A stretch of DNA of 64,000 nt from NCBI RefSeq assembly GCF_019457595.1, contig NZ_CP080419.1, positions 3,844,001-3,908,000 of the forward strand, read 5' to 3'. The stretch is from Shewanella psychrotolerans. Its GTDB lineage: Bacteria; Pseudomonadota; Gammaproteobacteria; Enterobacterales; Shewanellaceae. The notes beneath the pieces were generated by a model. The model searched no databases, was not told the origin of the DNA, and saw only the letters and a program-made list of their open reading frames with translations. This document shows positions 36,733-46,303 of the stretch, piece after piece. The position numbers were made by a program, and so were the translations under genes. Position 1 is the stretch's first letter. Each line of letters starts with the position of its first letter.

Positions 36733-37488
36733 ATGAAGAACTACAAATGGCTAGCACTCACTCTACTCGCCGCCCAGCCAGCAATGGCTGAGGATATGAT
36801 TCACTGGTGGGACGTAAGTGTTACTGCGCTACATGGTACAAATTACGATTTAGCTGCGTCAGATAGACAAACAACAATAACGTTAGAGACTGCTGGTGCT
36901 TGGAAATATGGCGACTGGTATGCGTTCCAAGACTTCATTATGTTCAATGGTTCGAACGTAAGTGAAGATAGCACCACCTACGGTGAAATTTCACCACGCT
37001 TCAGCCTGGGCAAAATGTCAGGCAAAGAACTTAAATTTGGCGCGATCACAGACGTATCATTATCATTCACATTTGAAGAGGGTGAAGGTCCAGTAAAGAG
37101 TTTCCTTTACGGTGTAGGTGTGGATTTTGCGATTCCATACTTTAGCTATTTTAACCTTAACGCTTATCGCCGTGATGCGATCAGCGACGGTAACAATAGT
37201 GATGGCTGGCAGTTAACGCCTGTGTTTAGAATGGACTTCCCTGTAGGCAGCTCAAACATCGTTTTAGACGGCTTTATCGATTGGGTATTCTCAGCTGACA
37301 ATCAAGGCTACGAAGAAAATATCCACTTCAATCCACAAATTAAGTATGACTTAGGTGCGACCATTTTCGGTGAACTTAAGAAAAATCAACTGTTCGTCGG
37401 TGTTGAATATGATTACTGGCAGAATAAGTATGGCGTAGAGGGTATCGACCAAAATACCTATTCGGTTATCGCGCAATATCATTTTTAA
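36733..37488 (+). CDS. Tsx-like nucleoside-specific outer-membrane channel
   Basis: A 251 aa outer-membrane beta-barrel. Signal peptide cut after AMA; the mature protein starts EDMIHWWDVSVTALHGTNYD, typical of the Tsx/OmpK family. It has alternating amphipathic strands and ends in a terminal aromatic (YSVIAQYHF), the BAM recognition signal. It would admit nucleosides. It faces udp, which cleaves uridine, across a shared terminator. Confidence 0.88.
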   Translation: MKNYKWLALTLLAAQPAMAEDMIHWWDVSVTALHGTNYDLAASDRQTTITLETAGAWKYGDWYAFQDFIMFNGSNVSEDSTTYGEISPRFSLGKMSGKELKFGAITDVSLSFTFEEGEGPVKSFLYGVGVDFAIPYFSYFNLNAYRRDAISDGNNSDGWQLTPVFRMDFPVGSSNIVLDGFIDWVFSADNQGYEENIHFNPQIKYDLGATIFGELKKNQLFVGVEYDYWQNKYGVEGIDQNTYSVIAQYHF

Positions 37489-37502
37489 TAGGCTGTTTGT
37501 AT

Positions 37503-37531
37503 CAAAAAAGGCGCCTAGGCGCCTTTTTTAT
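37503..37531. terminator. Bidirectional terminator between porin and udp
   Basis: AAAAAAGGCGCCTAGGCGCCTTTTTT, a perfect palindrome serving both convergent genes. Confidence 0.92.
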
Positions 37532-37577
37532 TTGAATCATATTCAAGCTAATTGCAGGGAAGCTTGTAACTGATTAA

Positions 37578-38336
37578 TTAAGCCATTAATTTCTTAGCGG
37601 CCGCAACAACGATAGACACAGCACTAGTCTCAGTCTTCTTCATTGTCACTTCATCTGGGATCTCTTGTTGTGTGCGATTAACAATCACACCAGCAACACA
37701 TGCTGCACGCCAACCTTGACTCGCACACATGGTAAATAGTGTAGATGATTCCATCTCATAGTTAAGTACACCCATCTCTTGCCACTCTTTCATCGAGCCT
37801 GCAAAACGACGAGTCACACGGCCTGATACCGTGTCATAACGCTCTTGCCCTGGATAGAATGTATCTGAAGATGCGGTGATACCGATGTGTGGCTCAAGAC
37901 CCGCTTCACGAGTCGCTTCAACCATAGCGGTAGTACATTCAAAGTTAGCTACCGCAGGAAACTCCATTGGCGCGAAATGTAAGCTTGCACCATCAAGACG
38001 TACTGAAGCCTGAGTAACAATAACATCACCCACGTTAACCTGCGGCTGAATTGCACCGGTAGTGCCTACACGTAAGAAGGTATCAACACCTAACTGTGCT
38101 AACTCTTCAACAGCGATAGACGTCGAAGGACCGCCTATACCAGTTGAACAGATCACCACTGGTTTGCCATCGATATAAGCAAGATAGCTAGTATATTCGC
38201 GGTGACTTGCAAGGAAGGTTGGATTATCCATTAACTCTGCAATACGCTTAACGCGCTCTGGATCACCAGGCACGATTGCAAGCGATGCTCCATCAAGCAT
38301 CTCTTTGGTCAGGCCTAAATGAAATACATCTGACAT
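37578..38336 (-). CDS. udp: Uridine phosphorylase
   Basis: A 252 aa enzyme splitting uridine to uracil and ribose-1-phosphate. The start at 38336 ([14 protein letters not shown]) matches homologues and has AGGGG upstream; six extra codons lie upstream. Motifs: [56 protein letters not shown] and [12 protein letters not shown], all conserved with E. coli Udp. A TATAAT lies at 38360-38365 (minus strand). Confidence 0.97.
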   Translation of the reverse strand: MSDVFHLGLTKEMLDGASLAIVPGDPERVKRIAELMDNPTFLASHREYTSYLAYIDGKPVVICSTGIGGPSTSIAVEELAQLGVDTFLRVGTTGAIQPQVNVGDVIVTQASVRLDGASLHFAPMEFPAVANFECTTAMVEATREAGLEPHIGITASSDTFYPGQERYDTVSGRVTRRFAGSMKEWQEMGVLNYEMESSTLFTMCASQGWRAACVAGVIVNRTQQEIPDEVTMKKTETSAVSIVVAAAKKLMA

Positions 38337-38996
38337 TGTGAAAACCCCTTTCATTTTTGATTATAAAATTCTTATAAATTGGACTTTAACCTAGTATCCA
38401 AGCTATTAAGGTTAACCCGATCACACTTTTCTAGCCAGTAGTTAGATACTTGGTTGTAAACAATTTACCAAAACATTTTATCTGCAATAACAGCAAATAT
38501 AGCTACTCTCACCTAGTCTGCCAGTTAATATAGGCGAATTATTCACCGCAGAGTTCGAGATCGAATGCCAAGAGGTTCATCAACGTTACGTTATTATTTT
38601 TCAACATAAGAAACAAAAAGGTAGCGAACAAAACAAGGAATTTTTAATTCAGATTTCACGAAGTGAAGTAGATCACAAATCATTAATTAAGGTCAGGATA
38701 GGAAGAGAATATGTCACCGAGGATGGCGTGAGATAGTGCAGCGAACCATTCGAATATATTGAGATTTCGCGCTTAATTTTTTCCATTAACTGATGAAAAT
38801 TTATTGTGTCAGCGTCAGACTTAAGCCCTTCAGTGGCATTATTTAAGATATAAATACTAGGTTAAAAGCGGACAGTGACATCTCTGCCAGCAGCCTTATA
38901 TAACGTAAAAGACAATATCAACGATTAATCGTTATAGGGCGTTATTCACGCCCTATAACTTAGCGCTGCCGCTAGTTTTACCACTTGGGTGTACAG
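38337..38996. other. Long gene-free region between udp and ornithine decarboxylase
   Basis: No gene seen in 660 bases. It holds the udp promoter, a CRP-like site AGTGAAGTAGATCACA at 38662-38677, and a perfect hairpin GTTATAGGGCG / CGCCCTATAAC at 38931-38959 next to the stop of the decarboxylase gene. The hairpin lacks a T run on the minus strand, so termination there is uncertain. Confidence 0.5.
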
Positions 38997-40172
38997 CTAT
39001 AAATAATAATCTTTTAACGGTGGAAAACCATTAAAGCATACTGCTGAATAAGTGGTTGTGTAAGCCCCCGCGGTCAACCAATACATACGGTCACCTATCG
39101 CCAAATCCTCAGGTAATCCATAGCTATAATGCTCATACATGATGTCGGCACTATCACACGTCGGTCCAGCAATAACGCACTTATCCAATTCACCTTGACG
39201 CTCGGTATAGATCGGAAATTTAATCGCCTCATCCATGGTTTCAATCAGACCAGAAAATTTACCCACGTCGGTAAACACCCAACGCTCTAGCGCCGTATGG
39301 GACTTCTTACTAATTAACACCACTTCGGATACTAAGATACCCGCATTAGATAATAGAGAACGCCCTGGCTCTAAAATGATCTCGGGCAGTTCATCACCAA
39401 AATCCTCTTTTAAAAAATGAGTGATCTGCTCTGCATACATAGCAAGTGCATTGGTTTTATCGAGATAATTAGCTGGGAATCCCCCACCAAGGTTAATCAT
39501 CTTCAGCGTGATGCCATGCTCTTCACGTAGACGCTCGAAGATGCTTTTCACCTTAGCAATGGCCGAATCCCACGCGCCGATATCACGCTGTTGTGAACCA
39601 ACATGGAAAGAGATGCCATAGGGAACGAGACCTAACTCTTTAGCCAACACCAAGAGTTCGTATGCCATCTCATTTTGGCAACCAAATTTACGTGATAGTG
39701 GCCAATCTGCGGTATGAGTGCCTTCGGTTAAGATACGCACATAAACACGGGCACCTGGCGCTTCTTCAGCTAACATGCGCAGATCAGCTTCTGAATCAGA
39801 GGCAAACATACGCACGCCCCTTTCAAAAAACGCGCGCACATCTTTACGTTTTTTGATGGTATTTCCGTAACTGACTCTATCGGTGGTCACGCCAATATTG
39901 GTGACCATATCAAGCTCATAAATAGAGGCGATATCGAAGTTTGCCCCTTTGTCACGTAACAAAGACAATACTTCTCTGGCAGGATTCGCCTTAACGGCAT
40001 AGTAGATACTGGCGTAAGGGAAGTTATGCACCATGTCATCGTATTGTTTCGCAATGATTTTAGTGTCAATTACGACGAAAGGTGTCGGTTTGTCCTGAGC
40101 AAATGACTTGATACGGTCAAAGGTAGCTTGGTCATAATACTCATTAACATCAATCGCTTGAAATTGGCTCAT
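38997..40172 (-). CDS. Ornithine (lysine/ornithine) decarboxylase, fold III PLP type
   Basis: A 391 aa alanine-racemase-fold decarboxylase like eukaryotic ODC, not the large E. coli SpeC type. PLP lysine K61 in YYAVKANP, phosphate-binding GGGFP, EPGRSLL and the catalytic cysteine C339 in AGPTCDSAD are present. It would make putrescine (and cadaverine if bifunctional, as in some Vibrio enzymes) for polyamines. Monocistronic. Confidence 0.92.
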   Translation of the reverse strand: MSQFQAIDVNEYYDQATFDRIKSFAQDKPTPFVVIDTKIIAKQYDDMVHNFPYASIYYAVKANPAREVLSLLRDKGANFDIASIYELDMVTNIGVTTDRVSYGNTIKKRKDVRAFFERGVRMFASDSEADLRMLAEEAPGARVYVRILTEGTHTADWPLSRKFGCQNEMAYELLVLAKELGLVPYGISFHVGSQQRDIGAWDSAIAKVKSIFERLREEHGITLKMINLGGGFPANYLDKTNALAMYAEQITHFLKEDFGDELPEIILEPGRSLLSNAGILVSEVVLISKKSHTALERWVFTDVGKFSGLIETMDEAIKFPIYTERQGELDKCVIAGPTCDSADIMYEHYSYGLPEDLAIGDRMYWLTAGAYTTTYSAVCFNGFPPLKDYYL

Positions 40173-40395
40173 CTCGCCAGTATCTCCGTAGCAGAATAAA
40201 AATAAATTCGCGTGATTCGGTTAAAAATCGTTGCGAAGTAAACGCTATTTTTCTGAACAGATCAACGAATTTTTATGCTTAATAAATAAGTTTTTATTCC
40301 AAAAATATCGATTCGATTTTCGGCTCGATAAAAACCAACTTAAGCGATTAATATTTAAAAGAAATTAGTACGCGTTGTCGAAAGCCTTAATTAGT

Positions 40396-40851
40396 TTATT
40401 TCACCGCCTCCAGCAGGGCTTTTGCCGAATCGACTTGAACGACCTTGATGATCTTAAGTCCATCCAGGCTGATAACCGTTGCCGTCTCTTTGTCACCAGG
40501 TAACAACTGAGTCACCTCGCCTTCCTGGTCGAGACCGATAGCGAAGCTAAAATCTCGCATCTTAGGAATGGCAACAAACTTAGCGATAAGCGATGGCATA
40601 CCGCTGATATCGGCTATATAACGCCAATTGCTCGGCATAGGTGACTCCAAAGACTCAATCGCCTCCTGAATGATCTCACCGCCTTTCATGCCACGGCTAA
40701 AGAGTAAAACCTGGGTATCCGAATTGACTTCCAATACAGCTTCATTCTGATCAGTCAGGCTTATCGCCTCGATATGGTCACCTTGGGTTAGGCTGCTGGC
40801 AAAGCTGACGGCCGAGAACAGCACGCCCATGGCCAAAACTAGCGCTTTCAT
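40396..40851 (-). CDS. Periplasmic protein with thioredoxin-like pattern lacking cysteines
   Basis: A 151 aa protein with a signal peptide (cut near VSFAS). The mature start (LTQGDHIEAISLTDQNEAVLE) and TQVLLFSRGMKGGEI followed by a helix resemble the AhpC/thioredoxin fold, with a late DGLKIIKVVQV strand. No cysteine occurs where the CXXC would be. A non-redox role is likely if the fold is right; this is inference. Confidence 0.6.
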   Translation of the reverse strand: MKALVLAMGVLFSAVSFASSLTQGDHIEAISLTDQNEAVLEVNSDTQVLLFSRGMKGGEIIQEAIESLESPMPSNWRYIADISGMPSLIAKFVAIPKMRDFSFAIGLDQEGEVTQLLPGDKETATVISLDGLKIIKVVQVDSAKALLEAVK

Positions 40852-41069
40852 AATGCCTCTTTCTAAACAGTTAAGTTAACTTACAGGAAAACAGACTATA
40901 TCTTATACTGCACCCTATGCCCCCGAATGCATAACAATAGCTTGATGCGCCTCACGCTAATTTTTGCCATGACACAAACTTGAGATATTTGTTATCAAGC
41001 CGTTGAAATTTAAGTAACATAGCCACAGTTAACGCAATCATCGTACACCAAGGTATTAGGAAGAGTGCT

Positions 41070-41903
41070 ATGAATGAAAATGGTCTGGAGCAGGAGCTGG
41101 CGCAACTGCAGAATGTCTACACCCTGTTGACCGAATTTCTGGTGAAATACAGTTTTCAACTGGTCGGTGCCCTGCTTATCTTCATGCTGGGACTCTGGGT
41201 CGCCAACAAGGTCTCCGACCTAGTCGCCAGGCAGTTTGAAAAACATGAGATCGACATTACTCTGAGTAACTTCGTCTCTAATCTAGTGCGGATAATCATC
41301 ATTATCATGGTCGGTATTATCGCGCTGGGTAAACTGGGGATCAGTATCACCCCTATGGTGGCGGCCATTGGTGCCGCATCATTGGGCGCAGGCTTGGCGC
41401 TGCAAGGCATGCTGTCAAACTACGCCGCCGGCGTGACCATCATAGTGACCCGCCCCTTCGTCGTGGGCAACACCATAGAGATCCAAGGCGTTAGTGGTGT
41501 CGTCAAGAGTATTCACCTGGGGCTTACCTTGCTGACCAATGAAGAAGGCGAGGTAATTAGCATCCCCAATAAACATATTGTCGGCGAGATCTTGCACAAC
41601 TCCTTTAGCGACAAGCTGGTCGAGATCCGCTTTAACATCAGCTACAGCAGCGATGCTAACCAAGTGCTCGCCATCGCCCAGCAGGTGCTTGATGCCAACA
41701 AAGAGGTTAACCAGGAGCGTCCGCCCCAGATAGGTATCAATGGTTTTAACAGCATAGGCTTAGAGATAGGCTTGCGTTATTGGGTACCCACCAACAGCTA
41801 CTATCAGAATAAATATCAGGTCAATTTGGAGCTAATCAACGCGCTTCGCCAGGCGGGTATAGAGATCCCCTGCCCGGTACGCGAGATCCATATCGAGCGA
41901 TAA
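41070..41903 (+). CDS. Small-conductance mechanosensitive channel (MscS family)
   Basis: A 277 aa inner-membrane channel releasing solutes on osmotic downshock. Three TM helices; the pore-lining third helix has the Gly/Ala pattern AAIGAASLGAGLALQGMLSN, followed by YAAGVTIIVTRPFVVGN and the cytoplasmic beta domain (ISIPNKHIVGEILHNS). Size matches E. coli MscS (286 aa). Confidence 0.95.
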   Translation: MNENGLEQELAQLQNVYTLLTEFLVKYSFQLVGALLIFMLGLWVANKVSDLVARQFEKHEIDITLSNFVSNLVRIIIIIMVGIIALGKLGISITPMVAAIGAASLGAGLALQGMLSNYAAGVTIIVTRPFVVGNTIEIQGVSGVVKSIHLGLTLLTNEEGEVISIPNKHIVGEILHNSFSDKLVEIRFNISYSSDANQVLAIAQQVLDANKEVNQERPPQIGINGFNSIGLEIGLRYWVPTNSYYQNKYQVNLELINALRQAGIEIPCPVREIHIER

Positions 41904-41924
41904 CTTCTTTCATTAGCAACGGGC

Positions 41925-42803
41925 TCATAGGCCGCGCTGCCACTCCTGACGCAGGGGCACCAGCCCCTGCATCGCCTGATCGACCTGGGCTAACAAGTTA
42001 TGTTTATCACGACCAAGGATCCCCTTAAGCACTAAGTAATTAGAGGCGTGGTCCGAGCGAAAGATCGTCTTCTCCAGCTCAAGTTCACTCAGCAGCAGCT
42101 GCATCTCACTCAATAATCCATGCTGATCCGGCAATCTGAAATCACCATCGAATCCGGCGTCCATACGCGCCTTACCCAAGGGCAGAGTGACCACCAGCGT
42201 CGATAGATAGTCGGGCTGTGCCTGGTTCATCAGGCGCGCCGAATTGAGCGCATGCTGCCGGAATAGCTCCACCCCGCCCAAGCCATTGAGTATCATCACA
42301 GAGGACTTCATGCCGGCAGCGCGTATACGCTGTAGCGCCAGCAAAGAGGAGTCAAAGGTTTCGCCCTTCTCGATGCGAGCCAGTACCTCATCATCGCCAC
42401 TCTCACAACCCACGTACAAGAGGCTCAGCCCCAACTCTCTGAGCCGAGCGAGTTGCTCGTCCGTCTTATTGTTAAGATTGCGCGGCAGGCAATAACTACT
42501 AATTCGGGTCACCAGTGGCAGATGCTCACGGATCAACAAACAGATAGCCTCAAGCCGCTTAAAAGGCAGACTCATGGCATCGCCATCAGCCAGAAATACC
42601 CGAGAAACCGGCACATCGCTTTGCGCCACCCGTTCAATATCCGCTGCAATATTATCCAGTTTTTGTGCACGAAATTGCTTCTGCGGCGCGGTATACATGT
42701 CACAGAAGTGACAGCGATTCCAGCTACAACCATTAGTCACTTGAAGAATGAGGGACTTCCATTCCGAAGGTGGTCTGAATAGGGGCTCAATATAATTAAT
42801 CAT
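41925..42803 (-). CDS. Radical SAM protein of the CX4CX2C type
   Basis: A 292 aa enzyme. I start it at ATG 42803 (MINYIEPLFRPPSEWKSLIL), with AGG upstream; the longer frame needs TTG. The iron-sulfur motif is CSWNRCHFC (CX4CX2C), as in a known Elp3/YgiQ-like branch rather than the standard CX3CX2C. FLADGDAMSL, SSYCLPRNL, LYVGCESGDDEVLARIEKG and LNGLGG follow, typical of this COG1032-like group. Substrate unknown. Convergent with the MscS gene, 21 bases apart. Confidence 0.8.
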   Translation of the reverse strand: MINYIEPLFRPPSEWKSLILQVTNGCSWNRCHFCDMYTAPQKQFRAQKLDNIAADIERVAQSDVPVSRVFLADGDAMSLPFKRLEAICLLIREHLPLVTRISSYCLPRNLNNKTDEQLARLRELGLSLLYVGCESGDDEVLARIEKGETFDSSLLALQRIRAAGMKSSVMILNGLGGVELFRQHALNSARLMNQAQPDYLSTLVVTLPLGKARMDAGFDGDFRLPDQHGLLSEMQLLLSELELEKTIFRSDHASNYLVLKGILGRDKHNLLAQVDQAMQGLVPLRQEWQRGL

Positions 42804-43027
42804 TTTTACCTGTCTCAATTCATGGTGAATATGTGAGCACTTTCATAATTTTTGGTATTGGTGTGCCAATCTCGACCTATAAATTGATCTCGTTCAATTT
42901 ATGTTCAATCAGAGTCAGTAGAATGACTGACGTTAATCTCATTCAGATTAAACTTTTACACCTGTAGGACAATGCCTTCACAGGCTAATTATTGGCTACA
43001 TCGGCCGACAAACGTGTAGATAATAAC

Positions 43028-43273
43028 ATGCAAATAGCACAACAACTGCAAGACAGGCGAGGGAACGTCCTGCATCATGATGAGCATTGGAGCTCAATGA
43101 GCGCGGAACAAAAGATGGCCCTTTATAGCCTGCATCGATATGGGTATCGGCTGTTGTTTGTTCGCCATTTGCCTTCGGGTCCACTGGCCGTTATCGCGCA
43201 ACAAAACCAACTCTCTATCATAGATAGACATGGTGATGTGAACCATAACCCTAAGATCTGCTTACGGGATTAA
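43028..43273 (+). CDS. Small hypothetical protein
   Basis: An 81 aa soluble basic protein (MQIAQQLQDRRGN; MSAEQKMALYSLHRYGYRLL). The start at ATG 43028 is preferred over a TTG 12 codons upstream. RYGYRLLFVRHLPSG..AVIAQQNQLSIIDRHGDV suggests a compact alpha/beta protein. No family recognised. A good terminator follows, supporting that it is a real transcribed gene. Confidence 0.6.
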   Translation: MQIAQQLQDRRGNVLHHDEHWSSMSAEQKMALYSLHRYGYRLLFVRHLPSGPLAVIAQQNQLSIIDRHGDVNHNPKICLRD

Positions 43274-43326
43274 TACCGAGTTATTTAACGAGTATTTAAT
43301 CGCTTTCAAGCGACCTTTCCCAAACA

Positions 43327-43354
43327 TAAAGGAGCACATTTTGTGCTCCTTTTT
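43327..43354 (+). terminator. Terminator of the small hypothetical gene
   Basis: AAAGGAGCACA, loop TT, TGTGCTCCTTTTT. Confidence 0.9.
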
Positions 43355-43372
43355 ATATGCTAACCATTTACT

Positions 43373-43822
43373 CTAGCTTAGCAACATATCCATATGCGGA
43401 ATTCCATCCTCAAGGTACACGTCGGAAACCTGCATAAAACCTTGTCTCTGATAGAAATCAGCTAAGTATTCTTGTGCGCCAATCTGAATATTAGCATCGG
43501 GCCAATACGCTCTAGCGACCGCGATGGCATTTTGCATCAGCTGATGTGCAACACCGCCACCGCGCCCATATTCTGCGACTAACACCCGGCCAATACTGGC
43601 ATCTGGGTAGCTCACACCAGGTGCTAAAATACGAGCATAGGCAACAATACGACCTTGCTTATCACAACCTAATAAATGTCTAGTATCCGCTAAACTGTCT
43701 TTGCCATCTAGCTCGGGATAAGGGCAATTTTGTTCAACAACGAATACATCAATTCTTAGCTTTATCAACTCATACAATTGCTCGGTAGTTAGCTCTATAA
43801 AGCCATAATCATTCCACTGCAC
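43373..43822 (-). CDS. ElaA-family GNAT acetyltransferase
   Basis: A 149 aa GNAT protein. The N-terminal ELTTEQLYELIKLRIDVFVV and EQNCPYPELDGKD are diagnostic of ElaA. The acetyl-CoA loop lies around VAEYGRGGGVAHQLM, and AQEYLADFYQRQGF near the end is the usual GNAT motif B. Acceptor unknown. Confidence 0.9.
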   Translation of the reverse strand: MQWNDYGFIELTTEQLYELIKLRIDVFVVEQNCPYPELDGKDSLADTRHLLGCDKQGRIVAYARILAPGVSYPDASIGRVLVAEYGRGGGVAHQLMQNAIAVARAYWPDANIQIGAQEYLADFYQRQGFMQVSDVYLEDGIPHMDMLLS

Positions 43823-44081
43823 AATTTATTCCCTATCGCCACAATGTAATTATCCAGTTTACCCGTAATTTACATTCGTAGACAATCCCTAGGATGCCAC
43901 CGATTTTCTTATTGCGAGAACCGCAAACACTGCTATCAATAATAAGCTAAACATCATTAAAAATAACGCGCAATAGTGACACTTAGCGATGTTTTGACAA
44001 ATTCGTAGCTCAACGCTGCAAAACTTTGGACAAAGCTGCTAATATTGGGCCAATTTTTTTAGCTTACTGAGATAGATCAAG

Positions 44082-44807
44082 ATGGGAAGAGCATACCAAA
44101 ACCGCAAAGAATCTATGGCCAAAACGGCTGGACAAAAAACTAGACTTTACTCTCGTTACGGCAAAGAACTCTATGTTTGTGCTAAAAATGGTGGTTTTGA
44201 TCCAGACGGTAACCTAGCGCTACGTCAAATGATCGCCAAGGCTAAAAAAGATCAAGTGCCAGCCCATGTTATCGAGCGTGCAATCGAAAAGGCTCGCGGC
44301 GGCGGTGGTGAAGACTATGAAACGGCTCGTTATGAAGGTTTTGGTCCTGGTGGCGCTATGGTCATCGTCGACTGCTTAACTGATAACGGTAAACGTACTT
44401 TTACCGAAGTCCGTCAGGCATTCGTTAAGAATGATGCCAAACTAGGTAGCCCGGGAACCGTGGGTCACATGTTCGATCACCAAGCTGTATTTGCCTTTAA
44501 AGGTGACGATGAAGAAGCGGTATTGGAAGCCCTAATGATGGCCGACGTCGATATCGCCGACATCGAAGTAGAAGATGGCATCATTAGCGTGTTTGCGCCG
44601 CACACAGAGTTCAACAAGGCAAAGACAGCCCTTAACGACGCCTTCCCTGACACTGAATTGGAAGTAGAAGAGATTGCCTTCGTGCCACAGACCATGACAG
44701 AACTCACCGATCCAGAAGTGATCGCCCAGTTCGAAAAGTTCCAAGCTGCACTGGAAGATTGTGACGACGTACAAAACGTCTACCACAACGCCGACATCAA
44801 GGCATAA
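44082..44807 (+). CDS. YebC/PmpR-family protein (YeeN-like paralogue)
   Basis: A 241 aa protein. The N terminus [20 protein letters not shown] differs from classic YebC and matches the YeeN-like branch. [52 protein letters not shown] and [10 protein letters not shown] are family hallmarks. YebC proteins act as regulators and, as recently shown for the family, as factors relieving ribosome stalling; the exact role of this copy is open. A strong terminator follows. Confidence 0.92.
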   Translation: MGRAYQNRKESMAKTAGQKTRLYSRYGKELYVCAKNGGFDPDGNLALRQMIAKAKKDQVPAHVIERAIEKARGGGGEDYETARYEGFGPGGAMVIVDCLTDNGKRTFTEVRQAFVKNDAKLGSPGTVGHMFDHQAVFAFKGDDEEAVLEALMMADVDIADIEVEDGIISVFAPHTEFNKAKTALNDAFPDTELEVEEIAFVPQTMTELTDPEVIAQFEKFQAALEDCDDVQNVYHNADIKA

Positions 44808-44848
44808 ACATCACCTCTCTCGCCTGTCACTCTGGCCTGAACAATAAA

Positions 44849-44889
44849 AAGCGATTCGTTTCACGAAAGTAACGAATCGCTTTTTTTTC
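44849..44889 (+). terminator. Terminator of the YebC-family gene
   Basis: AAAAAGCGATTCGTT pairs with AACGAATCGC followed by TTTTTTTT. Confidence 0.93.
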
Positions 44890-45143
44890 ACCAATCAACC
44901 TGTAATTTTTTTGACCTTAGTCAAAGGCTTGGCACTTGTAGTAAGTACTTACCACCCTATCAATTAAACTTTATTCATAGTGCACCTTTAAAAGCCATTT
45001 TCGGTGGACTTGAGCCTGTACTCGCCTATCCTTATAGCTAGACCTACAAAAACAATCCAAATCAACCGCACGTGATTTGCCGCTCCTGTTCGGAATGGCT
45101 TGTCACGTACAATTGATCAACCAACATGATGAACAGGTAACCT
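44890..45143. promoter_or_regulatory. Upstream region of the DUF4382 lipoprotein gene with two dyads
   Basis: TTGACCTTAGTCAA (44921-44934) resembles an FNR box with C/G in place of the inner T/A. GTAAGTACTTAC (44941-44952) is a perfect 12-base palindrome. Both lie about 190-220 bases before the start at 45144; nothing coding is seen here. Confidence 0.4.
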
Positions 45144-46172
45144 ATGAAGTATTCAAAATCGATCATCGCCATCGCACTCACCAGCCTACTTGCCGCCTGT
45201 GGTGGAAGTGATGACAAGCCTGAAACACCAAAAACAGGCGTCTTTAGCCTAGGTGTCTCGGACAACCCAGCCGATGCAAAAGTAGTAAACATTGCTTTCA
45301 AACAGGTAGTATTAAAAGGTGCGGGTGAACCTATCTCATTCGACGTCTCAGAAGATGGTGAATTAAAGCATGTTGACCTACTCACAGTACAAGGCCAAGA
45401 GATAGAAACCTTGGTTCCCGCCCAAACCATCCCGGTCGGTGAATACCAGATGTGCATTTTCATGCAAAGTGATGAAGTGGCTAATGAGAATGGGTCATAT
45501 GTCATAACAAAGGATGACATTATCCAAGGACTCAATACTAACAGCCAAGGGACCTGTGCAGGCATACAGGGTGAGGTAGGAACAGGTCGCCTCTTCTTCA
45601 ACAAGGCCTTCACCATTGCCGCTGGCGTGAATGACTTTGTTGCCGAATTCAACCTCTCTAAAGGTCTTCAAGCACCGCACGGCAGCCATGACTACTGGAC
45701 GCTTAAGCCAACGGCCGTACAGCTAGTGAACAACGCCGAAGTAGGCGCCATTAATGGCCAAATTAGTGATGATGTGATGGCAGCATGTGAAGTGGCAGCT
45801 GGAGGCTCTGAGTTTAACCCAGCGGTTTACCTTTACCCAACGGCAACCACGCTTGAAAACATGGTAGACTTCCGCCCTGATGCCGACGTTGTTGAACCAC
45901 AAGTGGCACCTATTGCCTCTGCACGCGTTAACCCAATTACAGATGATGCTGAAAATGTTACCGGTTACGAGTATGAATTTGGCTTCGTTGCTGCCAATAC
46001 CTATAGCCTCGGCTATACCTGTGTGGCACAAAATGACGATCCTGAATCAGTTAACACGCCTGAAGATGTCGAAGCACCTTTCTTCCTCCACATTGATGAG
46101 CAAGATGTCGTTGTGACTGAAGGCACTACGACAGAACGTCACTTCCCAATGGATTTTGTTCCAGCGACCTAA
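45144..46172 (+). CDS. DUF4382-domain lipoprotein
   Basis: A 342 aa lipoprotein precursor: MKYSKSIIAIALTSLLAACG gives a lipobox LAAC. The DUF4382 domain (about residues 33-185) begins GVFSLGVSDNPADAKVVNIA, with FKQVVLKGAGEP and IPVGEYQMCIFM. A C-terminal beta-rich part (about 195-342) follows. Family function is unknown; carbohydrate-binding-like or carboxypeptidase-regulatory-like folds have been suggested for relatives. It faces the multiheme cytochrome gene convergently. Confidence 0.85.
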   Translation: MKYSKSIIAIALTSLLAACGGSDDKPETPKTGVFSLGVSDNPADAKVVNIAFKQVVLKGAGEPISFDVSEDGELKHVDLLTVQGQEIETLVPAQTIPVGEYQMCIFMQSDEVANENGSYVITKDDIIQGLNTNSQGTCAGIQGEVGTGRLFFNKAFTIAAGVNDFVAEFNLSKGLQAPHGSHDYWTLKPTAVQLVNNAEVGAINGQISDDVMAACEVAAGGSEFNPAVYLYPTATTLENMVDFRPDADVVEPQVAPIASARVNPITDDAENVTGYEYEFGFVAANTYSLGYTCVAQNDDPESVNTPEDVEAPFFLHIDEQDVVVTEGTTTERHFPMDFVPAT

Positions 46173-46193
46173 GTGACATCCTTGTCATAAACA

Positions 46194-46224
46194 TAAAAAA
46201 GGCACTCTATTGAGTGCCTTTGCT
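46194..46224 (+). terminator. Terminator of the DUF4382 gene
   Basis: AAAAAAGGCACTC, loop TATT, GAGTGCCTTT. Confidence 0.88.
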
Positions 46225-46303
46225 TTATCTCACCTTAGGTAAATAAAGGGTTCAAATACCTGCAGGGTAGCATTCAAACCTTCAGCCAAGATAAGAATCT
46301 CTG

